From the NCBI RefSeq assembly GCF_030814835.1, contig NZ_JAUSVS010000006.1, forward strand, positions 186,001 through 250,000: a DNA stretch of 64,000 nt, read 5' to 3'. The notes below the pieces were generated by a model, which saw nothing but the letters and a program-made list of their open reading frames with translations, made no database searches and was not told the DNA's origin. Below are positions 42,971 to 52,010 of this stretch, piece by piece; position 1 is the stretch's first letter, and each line of letters begins with the position of its first letter. Both the position numbers and the translations under genes were made by a program. This DNA comes from Caulobacter ginsengisoli (GTDB taxonomy: Bacteria; Pseudomonadota; Alphaproteobacteria; Caulobacterales; Caulobacteraceae).

Positions 42971-43125
42971 CACCCTTCCTCCTCGATGGAGGAAGGGCAG
43001 GGTTGGTGGTGTGCCCTCGGGATATGGGTGACTGGCTCAGGGTGGCGTGGTCGCCTCCCCGCGTGCTTCCGGAAACGCACTGCCACCACCACCATCCCCG
43101 CCCTTCCTCCATCGAGGAGGAAGGG
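42971..43125. repeat. intergenic inverted repeat, family D copy 2
   Basis: The left arm is the hairpin CCCTTCCTCC-TCGAT-GGAGGAAGGG then GCAGGGTTGGTGGTG; the right arm is CACCACCATCCCCGC then CCCTTCCTCC-ATCGA-GGAGGAAGGG. Relative to copy 1 (29860-30047) one stem position has changed T-A to C-G on both sides. The core GCTTCCGGAAACGC is shared. It fills the 265-base gap between mtaB and the S9 peptidase gene, same strand. Confidence 0.88.
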
Positions 43126-43136
43126 AGAAGAGGGAG

Positions 43137-45179
43137 CTACTTCGTCCGATACCGCTCGAACCAGGCCACGATGGCGGCGTTCTCCGCCGCCAGCTGGCTC
43201 GGCCTTTCCGCCAACCCCCCGTGCGACGCCCCCGGCACCCGGACCAGCATTGTCGGGATCTTGCGCAGCTGCAGGGCCTGGTAGAGCTGTTCGGACTCGC
43301 TCGGCGGGGTGCGGCGGTCTTCCTCGCCGACCAGGACCATGGTGGGCGTGGTGACATTGCCGACCAGGGACAGGGGCGAGTGGGCCCAGTAGCCGGTGGG
43401 GTCTTCCCAGGGCTGCTTGCCCAGCCAGTAGGGGCCGTAGAGCGGATAGCCGTCCGAGGTCAGCACGAAGCTGGACCAGTTGATCACCGGCTTCTGGCTG
43501 ACGGCGGCCTTGAAGCGGTGGGTCTTGCCGACGATCCAGGCGGTCAGCACCCCGCCGCCCGAGCCGCCGGTGACGAACAGGTTGTTCGGATCGACCGAGC
43601 CCTGGCCGATGGCGGCGTCGACCACGCTCATCAGGTCGTCGTAGTCGTGGCTGGGATAGTCCTTGTCGATCAGGTTGGCGAAGGCCGCGCCCTGCGAGGT
43701 CGAGCCGCGCGGGTTGGCGTAGACCACGATATAGCCGGCGGCGGCGTAGAGCTGGTCCTCGCTGCTCCAGACCGGGCCATAGGCGGCGAACGGACCGCCG
43801 TGGATTTCCAGCAGCAGCGGATACTTCCTGCTCGGATCGAAATTGGGCGGGGTGACGATCCAGGCGTCGATCTTCTTGCCGTCGAAGGACGAATTGACCA
43901 GCAGCGGCGTCACCTGGCCGAGGGCCTTGCCCTGGAAGAGTTCGTCATTGAGCCGGGTCAGGCGTTTGGTCCCGCTTTTGGTCGCCACGGCCAGGTCGGA
44001 GGGATGGTTGGGATCGCCCGCCGTGAAGGCGACCATGCCGTTGTTCGCCAGGCTGAACTCACCGCCGGCATAGGGGCGGTCGAGGGCGCGGGGGGTCAGG
44101 CCCTGGGCGATGGGGGTGAGCGTCCCATCGAGCGTAACCCTGGCCAGCTTGGTGATGCCGTGGTCCGTGTACTGGATGACCAGGGACTTGTTGTCGGCCG
44201 ACCACTGCGCGCCGTCGACGGCGCGATCGAGGCCTGTGGTGACGGCCCGGGGCGTCCCGCCGCTCAGCGGCATGACGTAGAGCAGGTTGTCCTCATAGGC
44301 CCGGCCCTTGTCGTCGAAGCCCAGCCAGGCCAGCGTCCTGCCGTCCGGCGAGACCACCGGGTTGAAGTCGGGGCCGTTGCGGTCGGTGAGGGCCGCGACC
44401 GTCCCGTCGGCGACGGTGACGCGGTAGATCTCGCTCTCGACCGGGTCGCGCTCCCAGTCCGCGCCGCGGCTGGAGGCAAACAGTACCGCCTTGCCGTCGG
44501 GGGTCCAGGCCAGGGGACCGGTGTCGTCATAGGCCCCGAAGGTCAACTGGCGCGGGGCGCCGCCGTCGGCGTCGATGACGAAGACCTTGTTGTAGCCCGG
44601 GCGCAGGTAGCCGGCCCCGTCGGCCCGGTAGTTGACCTTGCCGATGATGGTCAGCGGCGCGGCCCATTTGGCCCCCTCGGGCTTGGCCAGGGGCGAGCCC
44701 AGGGTTTCGCCCTCGTCGGGGATGAACATGGTGAAGGCGATGGACCTGCCGTCCGGCGACCAGGAAATGTCGCCGGGGCTCTCCGCGAGCGTGGCCAGGC
44801 GGGCGGCGACGCCGGTGGCCATCCAGCGGACATAGAGCTGCGGGCTGCCGCCATCGGTCGAGGCGACATAGGCCAGCCGCTTGCCATCCGGCGACCAGCG
44901 GGGCGAGCCGTAGGAGCCCGCGCCCGCGGCGATGGGCGCCTGGCCGCCGCCGTTCGCATCGGCCAGCCAGATGGTGTTGACCGCCTTGTCGCCCATGATG
45001 TCGTAGGTCGAGCGGACGTAGGCGATGGCCGAGCCGTCCGGCTTGATGCGCGGGTCGGAGGCGATCTCCAGGCTGAAGAGGTCGCGGGCGGTGAAGATCT
45101 TGTCGGGGCCGGCGGGGGGCTTGGCGAGGGCCGGGGCCGCGAGGACCATTGCAATGGCGGCGGCGAGAACGAGACGCAT
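43137..45179 (-). CDS. S9 family peptidase (acylaminoacyl-peptidase/DPP-like), exported
   Basis: The 680-residue product starts with a signal peptide (MRLVLAAAIAMVLAAPALA). The N-terminal half is a beta propeller built of PD40/TolB-like repeats (ASDPRIKPDGSAIAYVRS, YGSPRWSPDGKRLAYVAS, DISWSPDGRSIAFTM). The C-terminal alpha/beta hydrolase domain has the nucleophile in FVTGGSGGGVLTAW, the acid in LVGEEDRRTPPSES and the histidine in PGASHGGLAERP. It probably cleaves di- or acyl-peptides in the periplasm. GGGAG lies 7 bases before ATG 45179; an upstream open frame runs into the family A repeat. Confidence 0.93.
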   Translation of the reverse strand: MRLVLAAAIAMVLAAPALAKPPAGPDKIFTARDLFSLEIASDPRIKPDGSAIAYVRSTYDIMGDKAVNTIWLADANGGGQAPIAAGAGSYGSPRWSPDGKRLAYVASTDGGSPQLYVRWMATGVAARLATLAESPGDISWSPDGRSIAFTMFIPDEGETLGSPLAKPEGAKWAAPLTIIGKVNYRADGAGYLRPGYNKVFVIDADGGAPRQLTFGAYDDTGPLAWTPDGKAVLFASSRGADWERDPVESEIYRVTVADGTVAALTDRNGPDFNPVVSPDGRTLAWLGFDDKGRAYEDNLLYVMPLSGGTPRAVTTGLDRAVDGAQWSADNKSLVIQYTDHGITKLARVTLDGTLTPIAQGLTPRALDRPYAGGEFSLANNGMVAFTAGDPNHPSDLAVATKSGTKRLTRLNDELFQGKALGQVTPLLVNSSFDGKKIDAWIVTPPNFDPSRKYPLLLEIHGGPFAAYGPVWSSEDQLYAAAGYIVVYANPRGSTSQGAAFANLIDKDYPSHDYDDLMSVVDAAIGQGSVDPNNLFVTGGSGGGVLTAWIVGKTHRFKAAVSQKPVINWSSFVLTSDGYPLYGPYWLGKQPWEDPTGYWAHSPLSLVGNVTTPTMVLVGEEDRRTPPSESEQLYQALQLRKIPTMLVRVPGASHGGLAERPSQLAAENAAIVAWFERYRTK

Positions 45180-45249
45180 GCGGATACTCCCCCGAGGAAC
45201 TGTCAGGCGGGGGACTTTAGCGGGGGATTTGCGGAAGGAAACTCCACAA

Positions 45250-45430
45250 ATTCTCCCCCGGAGGGGGAGGGGGACCATGCGGAGCATGGTGGAGGGGGTC
45301 AGACGCTACATCCAGGCGTCAGGATAGGGCGCAGCCGATAAGCCGCGGGCTTGCCGGCAGAAGTGGTTGTAGCTTCAACCCCCTCCACCACCCCTTCGGG
45401 GCGGTCCCCCTCCCCCTCCGGGTGAGGATT
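45250..45430. repeat. intergenic inverted repeat, family A copy 2
   Basis: The outer stem, the left hairpin ACCATGC-GGA-GCATGGT and the inner stem are as in copy 1; the right hairpin is CCCC-TTC-GGGG. A further inner pairing GCTACA...CCA / TGG...TGTAGC joins the core ends. The core CATCCAGGCGTCAGGATAGG is shared with copies 4 and 5. It lies between the S9 peptidase and dapF genes on the same strand. Confidence 0.9.
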
Positions 45431-45438
45431 TTCCCGAG

Positions 45439-46263
45439 CTACAGCCTGCCCGCGAACTCGACCTCGACCGGGCCGGTCATGATCACGTGGTTGTCGCTCT
45501 CGCGCCACTCGATGACCAACTCGCCGCCGTCCATTTCCAGGGTGGCCTTGCGGTTCACGAAGCCCCGGCGATGGGCCGCCACCAGGGCCGCGCAGGCGCC
45601 CGTGCCGCAGGCTCTCGTCAGGCCGGCGCCGCGCTCCCAGACCCGCAGGCGGATACGGTCTCGGCTCTTGATCTGGGCAAACCCGACATTGACCCCTTCC
45701 GGGAACAGCGGGTGGTGCTCGATCAGGCTGCCGGCTTCGCGGACCGGGGCGGTCTCGGCGTCGTCGACGAAGAAGACCACGTGCGGGTTGCCCATGTTGA
45801 CGGCGCCCGGGGTGTGCAGGTGCGGATCGTCGATGGGGCCGACCTGCAGCTCGATATTGCGGGTGTCCATCTCGTTCTCGAGCGGGATCTGGTCCCAGCG
45901 CAGCCGGGGCTCGCCCATGTCGACGCTGATCAGGGTCTCCCCGGCTCTCGTGGCGCTGAGCGTGCCGGCCACGGTCTCGATGGTGACGGCTTCGCGCCCC
46001 GAGGCCTGCATGGTCAGCCAGGCCACGCAGCGGGTGGCGTTGCCGCAGGCCTCGACCTGGCCGCCGTCGGCGTTCCAGATGCGCATGAAGGCGTCGGCGG
46101 TGGCGGAGGGCTCGATGGCGATCAGCTGGTCGCAGCCTATGCCGCCGTCGCGGGCGGCGATGGCGCGCGCCTCCTCCACCGTCGGCGCGAACGGCTGGCT
46201 GCGGGCCTCGACCACGACAAAGTCGTTGCCGGCCCCGTTCATCTTCAGGAACGGACGGCTCAT
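45439..46263 (-). CDS. dapF: diaminopimelate epimerase
   Basis: The 274-residue product interconverts LL- and meso-diaminopimelate for lysine and peptidoglycan synthesis. Both catalytic cysteines are visible: EACGNATRCVAW and ACGTGACAALVA. The N terminus LKMNGAGNDFVVVEA and substrate motifs MGNPHVVFFVDD and GVNVGFAQI are typical. ATG 46263 gives MSRPFLKMNG. It lies upstream of the S9 peptidase and mtaB genes on the same strand, separated by repeats. Confidence 0.97.
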   Translation of the reverse strand: MSRPFLKMNGAGNDFVVVEARSQPFAPTVEEARAIAARDGGIGCDQLIAIEPSATADAFMRIWNADGGQVEACGNATRCVAWLTMQASGREAVTIETVAGTLSATRAGETLISVDMGEPRLRWDQIPLENEMDTRNIELQVGPIDDPHLHTPGAVNMGNPHVVFFVDDAETAPVREAGSLIEHHPLFPEGVNVGFAQIKSRDRIRLRVWERGAGLTRACGTGACAALVAAHRRGFVNRKATLEMDGGELVIEWRESDNHVIMTGPVEVEFAGRL

Positions 46264-46383
46264 CTCGCCCGCAGATATAGGCGAGATCGTGGGCCGGCGC
46301 ACCTTTCCTGGGATTAACTTGCCGCCCGCTCGCGGCGACGCCTATGCTCGCGCGGCCCGACCCTCATCGCTGAGCCTTCCCGC

Positions 46384-48477
46384 ATGTTCCTGACCGCCTT
46401 CGCCGCCGCGCTGCTCACCTGCGCGAGCCCCGCCCCCCTGCCCGACAATCTGTGGCTGGAAGACATCGACGGGCCCAGGTCGATGGAATGGGTCAAGGCC
46501 GAGAACGCCAAGAGCCTGCCGGTGCTGCAGGGCGACAGGCGCTATCAGCTGCTGCACGACAACGCCCTGGCCATCCTGTCGGCCACCGACCGCATCCCGG
46601 CCCCCGACTTCATCGGCGAGGCCGTGTTCAACTTCTGGCAGGACCGCGAGCATGTGCGGGGCGTCTGGCGCCGCGCGACCCTGGCCAGCTACCGGACCGG
46701 CAAGCCGACCTGGGAAACCGTCATCGACCTGGACGCGCTGGCCAAGGCCGAGAAGGCCAACTGGATCTGGAAGGGCGCCGAGTGCCGGGCGCCTGCCTAT
46801 GACCGCTGCCTGGTCGAGCTGTCGAACGGCGGCAAGGACGCCGTCGAGATCCGCGAGTTCGACCTGAAGACCAAGAGCTTCGTGGCCGGCGGCTTCAAGC
46901 TGACCGAGAGCAAGCAGACCGTCGCCTGGCTGGACCCCGACACCCTGATCCTGACCCGCGACTGGGGGCCGGGTACGCTCACCGAGTCCGGCTATGGCTA
47001 CATCGTCAAGACGCTCAAGCGTGGCCAGGCCCTGTCCGACGCCAAGGAAGTGTTCCGGGGCGATCCCAAGGACGTCAGCGCCCAGCCCAACGTGCTGCGC
47101 GACGGCGAGGGCAGGCAGGTGGTGCTGCTGGAGCGCGGGGTCGACTTCTTCCACACCCGCTACTGGCAGCTGACCGACAAGGGGACGGTGGAGCTGGCCC
47201 TGCCGCAGAAGTCCAACATCCAGGGCCTGCTGCACGGCCGGATCATCCTGACCACCGGCGAGGACTGGAAGTATTCCGGGGCCGACATCAAGGCCGGCTC
47301 GCTGGCCGCCGCCGACCCGGCGCTGCTGGTCCCGCCGTCGGGGGACGAGATCGTCATTTCGAACGCCGTGCCGGTGATCTTCACCCCGGGTCCGCGCCAG
47401 TCGATCGACCAGGTGAAGGTCACCCGGGGCCGGGTCGTGGCCGTGGTCTATGACAACGTCCGGGGCCGCATCTTCAGCTTCGCGGACCGAGGCGAGTGGG
47501 GCTGGCCGCAGACCGCCCTGCCGGCCGCCGACAACTCCTCCATCAACCTCGCCAGCGCGTCCGACAGGGACGACCAGGTCTTCTACAGCGTCGAGAGCTT
47601 CCTGGTTCCGACCGAGCTGAACCTGGCCGACGCCGCCAGCGCCAAGGCCGAGGTCGCCTTCAGGATGCCCGGCCGCTTCAACGCCGACGGGCTGATGGTC
47701 GAGCAGTTCCAGGCCAAGTCCAAGGACGGCACGCTGGTCCCCTACTTCGTCGTCCATCGGAAAGACATCAAGTACGACGGGTCGAGCCCCTCGCTGCTGT
47801 TCGCCTATGGCGGCTTCCAGCTCTCCAAGCTGCCCCTCTACGACCCGCTGGTCGGCAAGCTGTGGCTCGAGCGCGGCGGGGTGTTCATCGTCGCCAATAT
47901 CCGCGGCGGCGGCGAGTTCGGGCCGGCCTGGCACGAGGCGGCGCTGAAGGAAAACCGCCAGCGGGCCTATGACGACTTCTTCGCGGTGGCCGAGGACGCC
48001 ATCGCCCGCAAGATCACCTCGCCGCGGCGCCTGGGCGCCTACGGACGCTCCAACGGCGGCCTGCTGATGGGCGTGGCCCTGACCGAGCGGCCGGACCTGT
48101 GGAACGCGGTGGTGGTGGAAAGCCCGCTGCTCGACATGCTGCGCTACAACCACCTGTCGGCGGGCGCCTCCTGGGTGGGCGAATACGGCGATCCCGACGT
48201 ACCGGCCGAGGCGGCCTGGATCGCCAAATACAGCCCCATGCAGAACCTCAAGCCGGGGGTGAAATATCCGCTGGCCTATATCACCACCTCGACCAAGGAC
48301 GACCGGGTGCATCCCAGCCATGCCCGGCGGTTCGCCGCCCGGCTGGGCGAGATGGGCGATCCCTACCTCTATTTCGAGAACACCGACGGCGGCCACGCCA
48401 ACGGGGCCGACCCCGAGGCCAACGCCCGGCGCTGGGCCATGCACTATGTCTACCTGACCCGCCAATTGATGGACTGA
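46384..48477 (+). CDS. prolyl oligopeptidase family serine peptidase (paralogue 1)
   Basis: The 697-residue product is an S9A prolyl oligopeptidase. A short hydrophobic N terminus (MFLTAFAAALLTCASP) suggests export. The propeller domain starts with NLWLEDIDGPRSMEWVKAEN. The catalytic domain has the serine in YGRSNGGLLMGVAL (about residue 560), the aspartate in TKDDRVHPSHAR (about 640) and the histidine in TDGGHANGAD (about 677). It is followed after six bases by a close paralogue; the two share nearly all catalytic-domain motifs. Confidence 0.92.
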   Translation: MFLTAFAAALLTCASPAPLPDNLWLEDIDGPRSMEWVKAENAKSLPVLQGDRRYQLLHDNALAILSATDRIPAPDFIGEAVFNFWQDREHVRGVWRRATLASYRTGKPTWETVIDLDALAKAEKANWIWKGAECRAPAYDRCLVELSNGGKDAVEIREFDLKTKSFVAGGFKLTESKQTVAWLDPDTLILTRDWGPGTLTESGYGYIVKTLKRGQALSDAKEVFRGDPKDVSAQPNVLRDGEGRQVVLLERGVDFFHTRYWQLTDKGTVELALPQKSNIQGLLHGRIILTTGEDWKYSGADIKAGSLAAADPALLVPPSGDEIVISNAVPVIFTPGPRQSIDQVKVTRGRVVAVVYDNVRGRIFSFADRGEWGWPQTALPAADNSSINLASASDRDDQVFYSVESFLVPTELNLADAASAKAEVAFRMPGRFNADGLMVEQFQAKSKDGTLVPYFVVHRKDIKYDGSSPSLLFAYGGFQLSKLPLYDPLVGKLWLERGGVFIVANIRGGGEFGPAWHEAALKENRQRAYDDFFAVAEDAIARKITSPRRLGAYGRSNGGLLMGVALTERPDLWNAVVVESPLLDMLRYNHLSAGASWVGEYGDPDVPAEAAWIAKYSPMQNLKPGVKYPLAYITTSTKDDRVHPSHARRFAARLGEMGDPYLYFENTDGGHANGADPEANARRWAMHYVYLTRQLMD

Positions 48478-48483
48478 GGCCCA

Positions 48484-50613
48484 ATGCGTTCGTATCTACT
48501 CGCCGCCATCATGACCGCCGCCACGCTCACCGGAGCCGCCGCTCCCGCCGCCAGCTCAGACGATCCCTTCACCTGGATGGAGGAGATCGAGGGGACCCGC
48601 GCCCTCGACTGGGCCCGGGCCGAGAATGCCCGCTCGCTGCCGGTGCTGCAGAACGATCCGCGCTACCAGGGCTTCCTCGACGAGGCCCTGAAGATCGTCA
48701 ACGCCAAGGACCGCATCCCGGCGGTGGCCTTCTCCGGGCCCGGCGAGCGTGAATTGCGAAATTACTGGCAGGACCCCGACCATGTGCGGGGCCTGTGGCG
48801 GCGCACGACGATGGAGAGCTATCGGACCGCCGAGCCTCAATGGGAGACCATCCTCGACGTCGACACCCTGGCCAAGGAAGAGAAGGCCAACTGGGTGTGG
48901 GAAGGCTCCAACTGCCTGGCTCCCGACTATACCCGCTGCCTGGTCACCCTGTCGGACGGCGGCAAGGATGCGGTGTCGTTCCGCGAGTTCGACACCGTCA
49001 CCAAGAGCTTCGTGAAGGACGGCTTTACCGCGCCCGAAGGCAAGCAGAACTACAGCTGGCTGGACAAGGACACCGTGCTGATCGCCCGGGACTGGGGCGA
49101 GGACACCAAAGCGGGAGGAGGGGGCCAGCCGACCCTGACCAAGTCCAGCTATCCCTATGTGCTGAAGGCCTGGAAGCGCGGCACGCCGCTGTCGTCGGCG
49201 ACCGAAGTGTTCCGGGGCACGGTGGACGACGTGGCGGTGCAGCCCTTCGTGTTGCGCGACGCCGACGGCAAGGTCGCCGCGGTGATGGCGACGCGGGCGG
49301 TCAGCTTCTTCGAGGCGGAATACTACCTGATCGAGGGCGGCAAAACGGTGAAGCTGCCCTTCCCGCTGAAGTCCTCGGTGCAGGGCCTGGTCAAGGGCCG
49401 GCTGGTGTTCACCCTGGAACAGGACTGGCCGGAGAAGAACCTCAAGCAGGGCGACCTGGCCGAGTACGACCTCGCCGCCCTGAAGGCCGATGCGGCCAGG
49501 GCGGCGCCCAGGCTGGTTCTGCGGCCGACCGGGCGCCAGGCCATCGAGGGCATTACCACGACCCGCAACACCCTGGTCCTGGCCCTCTATGAGAACGTCA
49601 AGGGCAAGGCGCTGGTGATGAGCCCCTCAGGCGAGGGCTGGACGACCAGGACCCTGGACCTGCCGGCCAACGCCTCGGTCAGCCTGGGATCGGCCTCGGA
49701 CCAGACCGACCGCTTCTTCGTTTCGGTGGAGAGCTATCTGACCCCGACCACCCTGTGGCTGGCCGACGGGGCCAGGGACACGGTCGAGCAGGTCAAGACC
49801 CTGCCGCCCAAGTTCGACGCCTCCAAGGACGAGGTCGAGCAGTTCGAGGCGGTGTCCAGCGACGGGACGAAAATCCCGTATTTCGTCGTCCACCCCAAGG
49901 GCATGAAGCTGGACGGCGCCAACCCCACCCTCCTCTATGCCTATGGCGGCTTCCAGGTCTCGATGACCCCGGGCTATTCGGCCACCATCGGCAAGCTGTG
50001 GCTGGAGCGCGGCGGGGTCTATGTGGTGGCCAATATCCGCGGCGGCGGCGAGTTCGGGCCAGCCTGGCACAATGCGGGCCTGAAGGAGCATCGCCAGCTG
50101 GTCTATGACGACTTCTTCGCCGTCTCCCGCGACCTGATCGCCCGCAAGATCACCTCGCCCCGGCGGCTGGGGATCATGGGCGGGTCGAATGGCGGCTTGC
50201 TGATGGGCGTGGCCCTGACCCAGCATCCGGAGCTCTACAACGCCATCGTCATCCAGGTGCCGCTGTTCGACATGATCCGCTACACCCAGATCGGCGCCGG
50301 CGCTTCCTGGGTCGGCGAATATGGCGACCCGGCCATCCCGGCCGAGCGGGCCTGGATCGAAAAATACAGCCCCTACCAGAACCTGCGGGCCGGCATGCCC
50401 TATCCGGAAGTCTATATCGAGACCTCGACCAAGGACGACCGCGTCCACCCCGCCCACGCCCGTAAGGCGGCGGCCCGGCTGGAGGCGTTGGGATATAAGT
50501 TCCTCTATTACGAGAACATCGACGGCGGCCACGCCGCGGCGGCCAACCTCAACGAGAAGGCGCGGCGGGTGGCGTTGGAGTATGCGTATCTCAGCCAGAA
50601 GCTGATGGACTGA
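48484..50613 (+). CDS. prolyl oligopeptidase family serine peptidase (paralogue 2)
   Basis: The 709-residue product has a signal peptide (MRSYLLAAIMTAATLTGAAAPAAS) and the same S9A architecture as the gene before it: DPFTWMEEIEGTRALDWARA start, catalytic serine in MGGSNGGLLMGVAL (about 567), aspartate in TKDDRVHPAHAR (about 651), histidine in IDGGHAAAAN (about 684). It has an extra Gly-rich loop (KAGGGGQPTLTKSS) in the propeller. The tandem arrangement with a 6-base gap implies one operon from a duplication. Confidence 0.93.
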   Translation: MRSYLLAAIMTAATLTGAAAPAASSDDPFTWMEEIEGTRALDWARAENARSLPVLQNDPRYQGFLDEALKIVNAKDRIPAVAFSGPGERELRNYWQDPDHVRGLWRRTTMESYRTAEPQWETILDVDTLAKEEKANWVWEGSNCLAPDYTRCLVTLSDGGKDAVSFREFDTVTKSFVKDGFTAPEGKQNYSWLDKDTVLIARDWGEDTKAGGGGQPTLTKSSYPYVLKAWKRGTPLSSATEVFRGTVDDVAVQPFVLRDADGKVAAVMATRAVSFFEAEYYLIEGGKTVKLPFPLKSSVQGLVKGRLVFTLEQDWPEKNLKQGDLAEYDLAALKADAARAAPRLVLRPTGRQAIEGITTTRNTLVLALYENVKGKALVMSPSGEGWTTRTLDLPANASVSLGSASDQTDRFFVSVESYLTPTTLWLADGARDTVEQVKTLPPKFDASKDEVEQFEAVSSDGTKIPYFVVHPKGMKLDGANPTLLYAYGGFQVSMTPGYSATIGKLWLERGGVYVVANIRGGGEFGPAWHNAGLKEHRQLVYDDFFAVSRDLIARKITSPRRLGIMGGSNGGLLMGVALTQHPELYNAIVIQVPLFDMIRYTQIGAGASWVGEYGDPAIPAERAWIEKYSPYQNLRAGMPYPEVYIETSTKDDRVHPAHARKAAARLEALGYKFLYYENIDGGHAAAANLNEKARRVALEYAYLSQKLMD

Positions 50614-50633
50614 GGCTAAGACGCCCCCTCCTT

Positions 50634-50819
50634 CAAATCCTCACCCGGAGGGGGAGGGGGACCGCGCCGAAGGCGTGGTGGAGGGGGTCAGCCACTACAT
50701 CCACGCCTGGAGGTTCCCTCGGCCGACCCGCCGCGTTCTATCCTGACGCCTGCATGTAGGCTCAAACCCCCTCCACCATGCTCCGCATGGTCCCCCTCCC
50801 CCTCCGGGGGAGGATTTGA
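50634..50819. repeat. intergenic inverted repeat, family A copy 3 (reverse orientation)
   Basis: The element is inverted relative to the other copies: the ATGC-TCC-GCAT hairpin is on the right and the variable hairpin (GCGCC-GAA-GGCGT) on the left. The core reads TATCCTGACGCCTG on the plus strand, the complement of the other cores. Outer stem CAAATCCTCACCCGG/CCGGGGGAGGATTTG. It fills the convergent gap between the second peptidase and mmcB. Confidence 0.9.
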
Positions 50820-50824
50820 GGACC

Positions 50825-51265
50825 TCAGAACATCGCGCTTCGCATCGCCGCCAGCCGCCCGAACGCAATCGTCAACGCCTTGCGCCGCGCCCCGACCAGC
50901 GGGGTGTGGGGCGCTTCCCGCAGCACCGCCCCGCCAAAGCCGTCGGCGACGATCAGGCCGGGTTCCTCCGGCAGCAGGTCACGCGGGAAGTGGGGGGCGA
51001 CGGCGAAGAAGAAGCGGTCGCAGTAGGGCAGGTATTCCCCCCACTTGCGGTCGGTCAGGTAGTCCTCGGCGCTCGACTTGACCTCGACGATGGCGATCTC
51101 GCCGCGCGGGCCCAGGCACATCAGGTCGGCCCGCCGCCCGTTCGGCAGCCCGACCTCAGCCACCGGCGCATAGCCCAGGTCCAGCATCAGCCGCCCGGCG
51201 CCCCGGGTGACCGACAGGGTGGTCTCCGGGCGCGAGATGGTGACGAGGGTGAGGACGGCCTCCAT
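50825..51265 (-). CDS. mmcB: MmcB family DNA repair protein
   Basis: The 146-residue product matches MmcB, a damage-inducible protein of alphaproteobacteria with a PD-(D/E)XK nuclease-like core: RRADLMCLGPRGEIAIVEVK (Asp and ExK) and a DRKWGEYLPYCDRFFFAVAP segment. ATG 51265 gives MEAVLTLVTISRPE. A LexA box lies 12 bases upstream of the start, so the gene should be SOS-repressed, as mmcB is in Caulobacter. The precise biochemical role is not established. Confidence 0.9.
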   Translation of the reverse strand: MEAVLTLVTISRPETTLSVTRGAGRLMLDLGYAPVAEVGLPNGRRADLMCLGPRGEIAIVEVKSSAEDYLTDRKWGEYLPYCDRFFFAVAPHFPRDLLPEEPGLIVADGFGGAVLREAPHTPLVGARRKALTIAFGRLAAMRSAMF

Positions 51266-51277
51266 GCCGCCATGGAA

Positions 51278-51292
51278 GTTCCTGTTTCGTTC
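51278..51292. promoter_or_regulatory. LexA (SOS) box, GTTC-N7-GTTC
   Basis: GTTC at 51278-51281 and GTTC at 51289-51292 are separated by exactly seven bases, the alphaproteobacterial SOS operator. It lies between divergent mmcB (start 51265) and the GFA gene (start 51360). Repression of mmcB is the natural reading; the GFA gene could also be affected. Confidence 0.8.
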
Positions 51293-51359
51293 GGTGTCAA
51301 GCGGCGCGCCCTGGGCGGGTGGTATAATGGTCCGGCAAACCAAGAGACGGACAAGAGCG

Positions 51360-51773
51360 ATGCAAATCCAAGGCGGCTGCCATTGCGGCCGGATCGGCTA
51401 TGAGGCCGAGATCAATCCGAAATACGTCATCATCTGCCACTGCACGGACTGCCAGACCAACTCCGGCGCCCCGTATCGGGCCAATGTGCCGGTGCTGCCT
51501 GAGAAGTTCCACCTGCGGGGCGAGCCCTCGACCTATGTGAAGACGGGGAGCAGCGGGGCCAAGGCGGTGCTGGCCTTCTGCGGTAACTGCGGCTCGGCGC
51601 TGTTCTCGCACCGGCAGGAGAACCCGACCCATTTCAATCTGCGCCTGGGGGCGATCCGGCAGCGGGCCGAACTGACCCCAAAGGCTCAGTACTGGTGCGA
51701 CTCGGCCATGCCCTGGGCCATGGATATCAGTCGGATTCCCCGCTCTCCGGATCAGCGACCGGTGGCCCCTTAG
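51360..51773 (+). CDS. GFA family zinc-binding protein (second copy)
   Basis: The 137-residue product is a GFA/CENP-V domain protein with ligands in GGCHCGRIGYE, ICHCTDCQTNSGAPY and FCGNCGSALFS. It differs clearly from the protein at 41142-41588, so it is not a recent duplicate. ATG 51360 gives MQIQGGCHCG; AGAGACGGACAAGAGCG lies upstream. Its last 47 bases overlap the 3' end of the convergent small protein gene. Confidence 0.9.
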   Translation: MQIQGGCHCGRIGYEAEINPKYVIICHCTDCQTNSGAPYRANVPVLPEKFHLRGEPSTYVKTGSSGAKAVLAFCGNCGSALFSHRQENPTHFNLRLGAIRQRAELTPKAQYWCDSAMPWAMDISRIPRSPDQRPVAP

Positions 51774-51999
51774 GCTTGGGCGCGGCCTTCTGGGCCACGA
51801 ACTTGCGGGCCTTGGGCGGGATCATGTGCAACTCCTCCCTCACCGCCTCGACCCAGAGCAGGCGGTCGAACAGCGCCTTGCGGTCGGCCGGGTCGTCGGC
51901 GTCTTCGTAAGCGACCCGCAAGCGGTTGATCTCGGCGTTGACCGCATCGAGGCTGAGCGCCGCCAGCTTTTCGGCCGTGTCGGGATATTTCTTGGCCAT
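51727..51999 (-). CDS. small conserved-looking protein of unknown function
   Basis: The 90-residue product starts MAKKYPDTAEKLAALSLDAV and is mostly helical, with a likely coiled coil (AEINRLRVAYEDADDPADRK, ALFDRLLWVEAVREELHM). The C-terminal 25 residues are Lys/Pro/Ala-rich and disordered-looking. It has no signal peptide or membrane helix. I recognise no family. It follows no obvious operon and converges with the second GFA gene, overlapping it by 47 bases. Confidence 0.7.
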   Translation of the reverse strand: MAKKYPDTAEKLAALSLDAVNAEINRLRVAYEDADDPADRKALFDRLLWVEAVREELHMIPPKARKFVAQKAAPKPKGPPVADPESGESD

Positions 52000-52010
52000 T
52001 CGGGCCCTCT

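Noticed and set aside
45180-45287. N-terminal extension of the S9 peptidase up to 45287
   Set aside because: It is encoded by the family A repeat arm; the signal peptide and ribosome site support ATG 45179.
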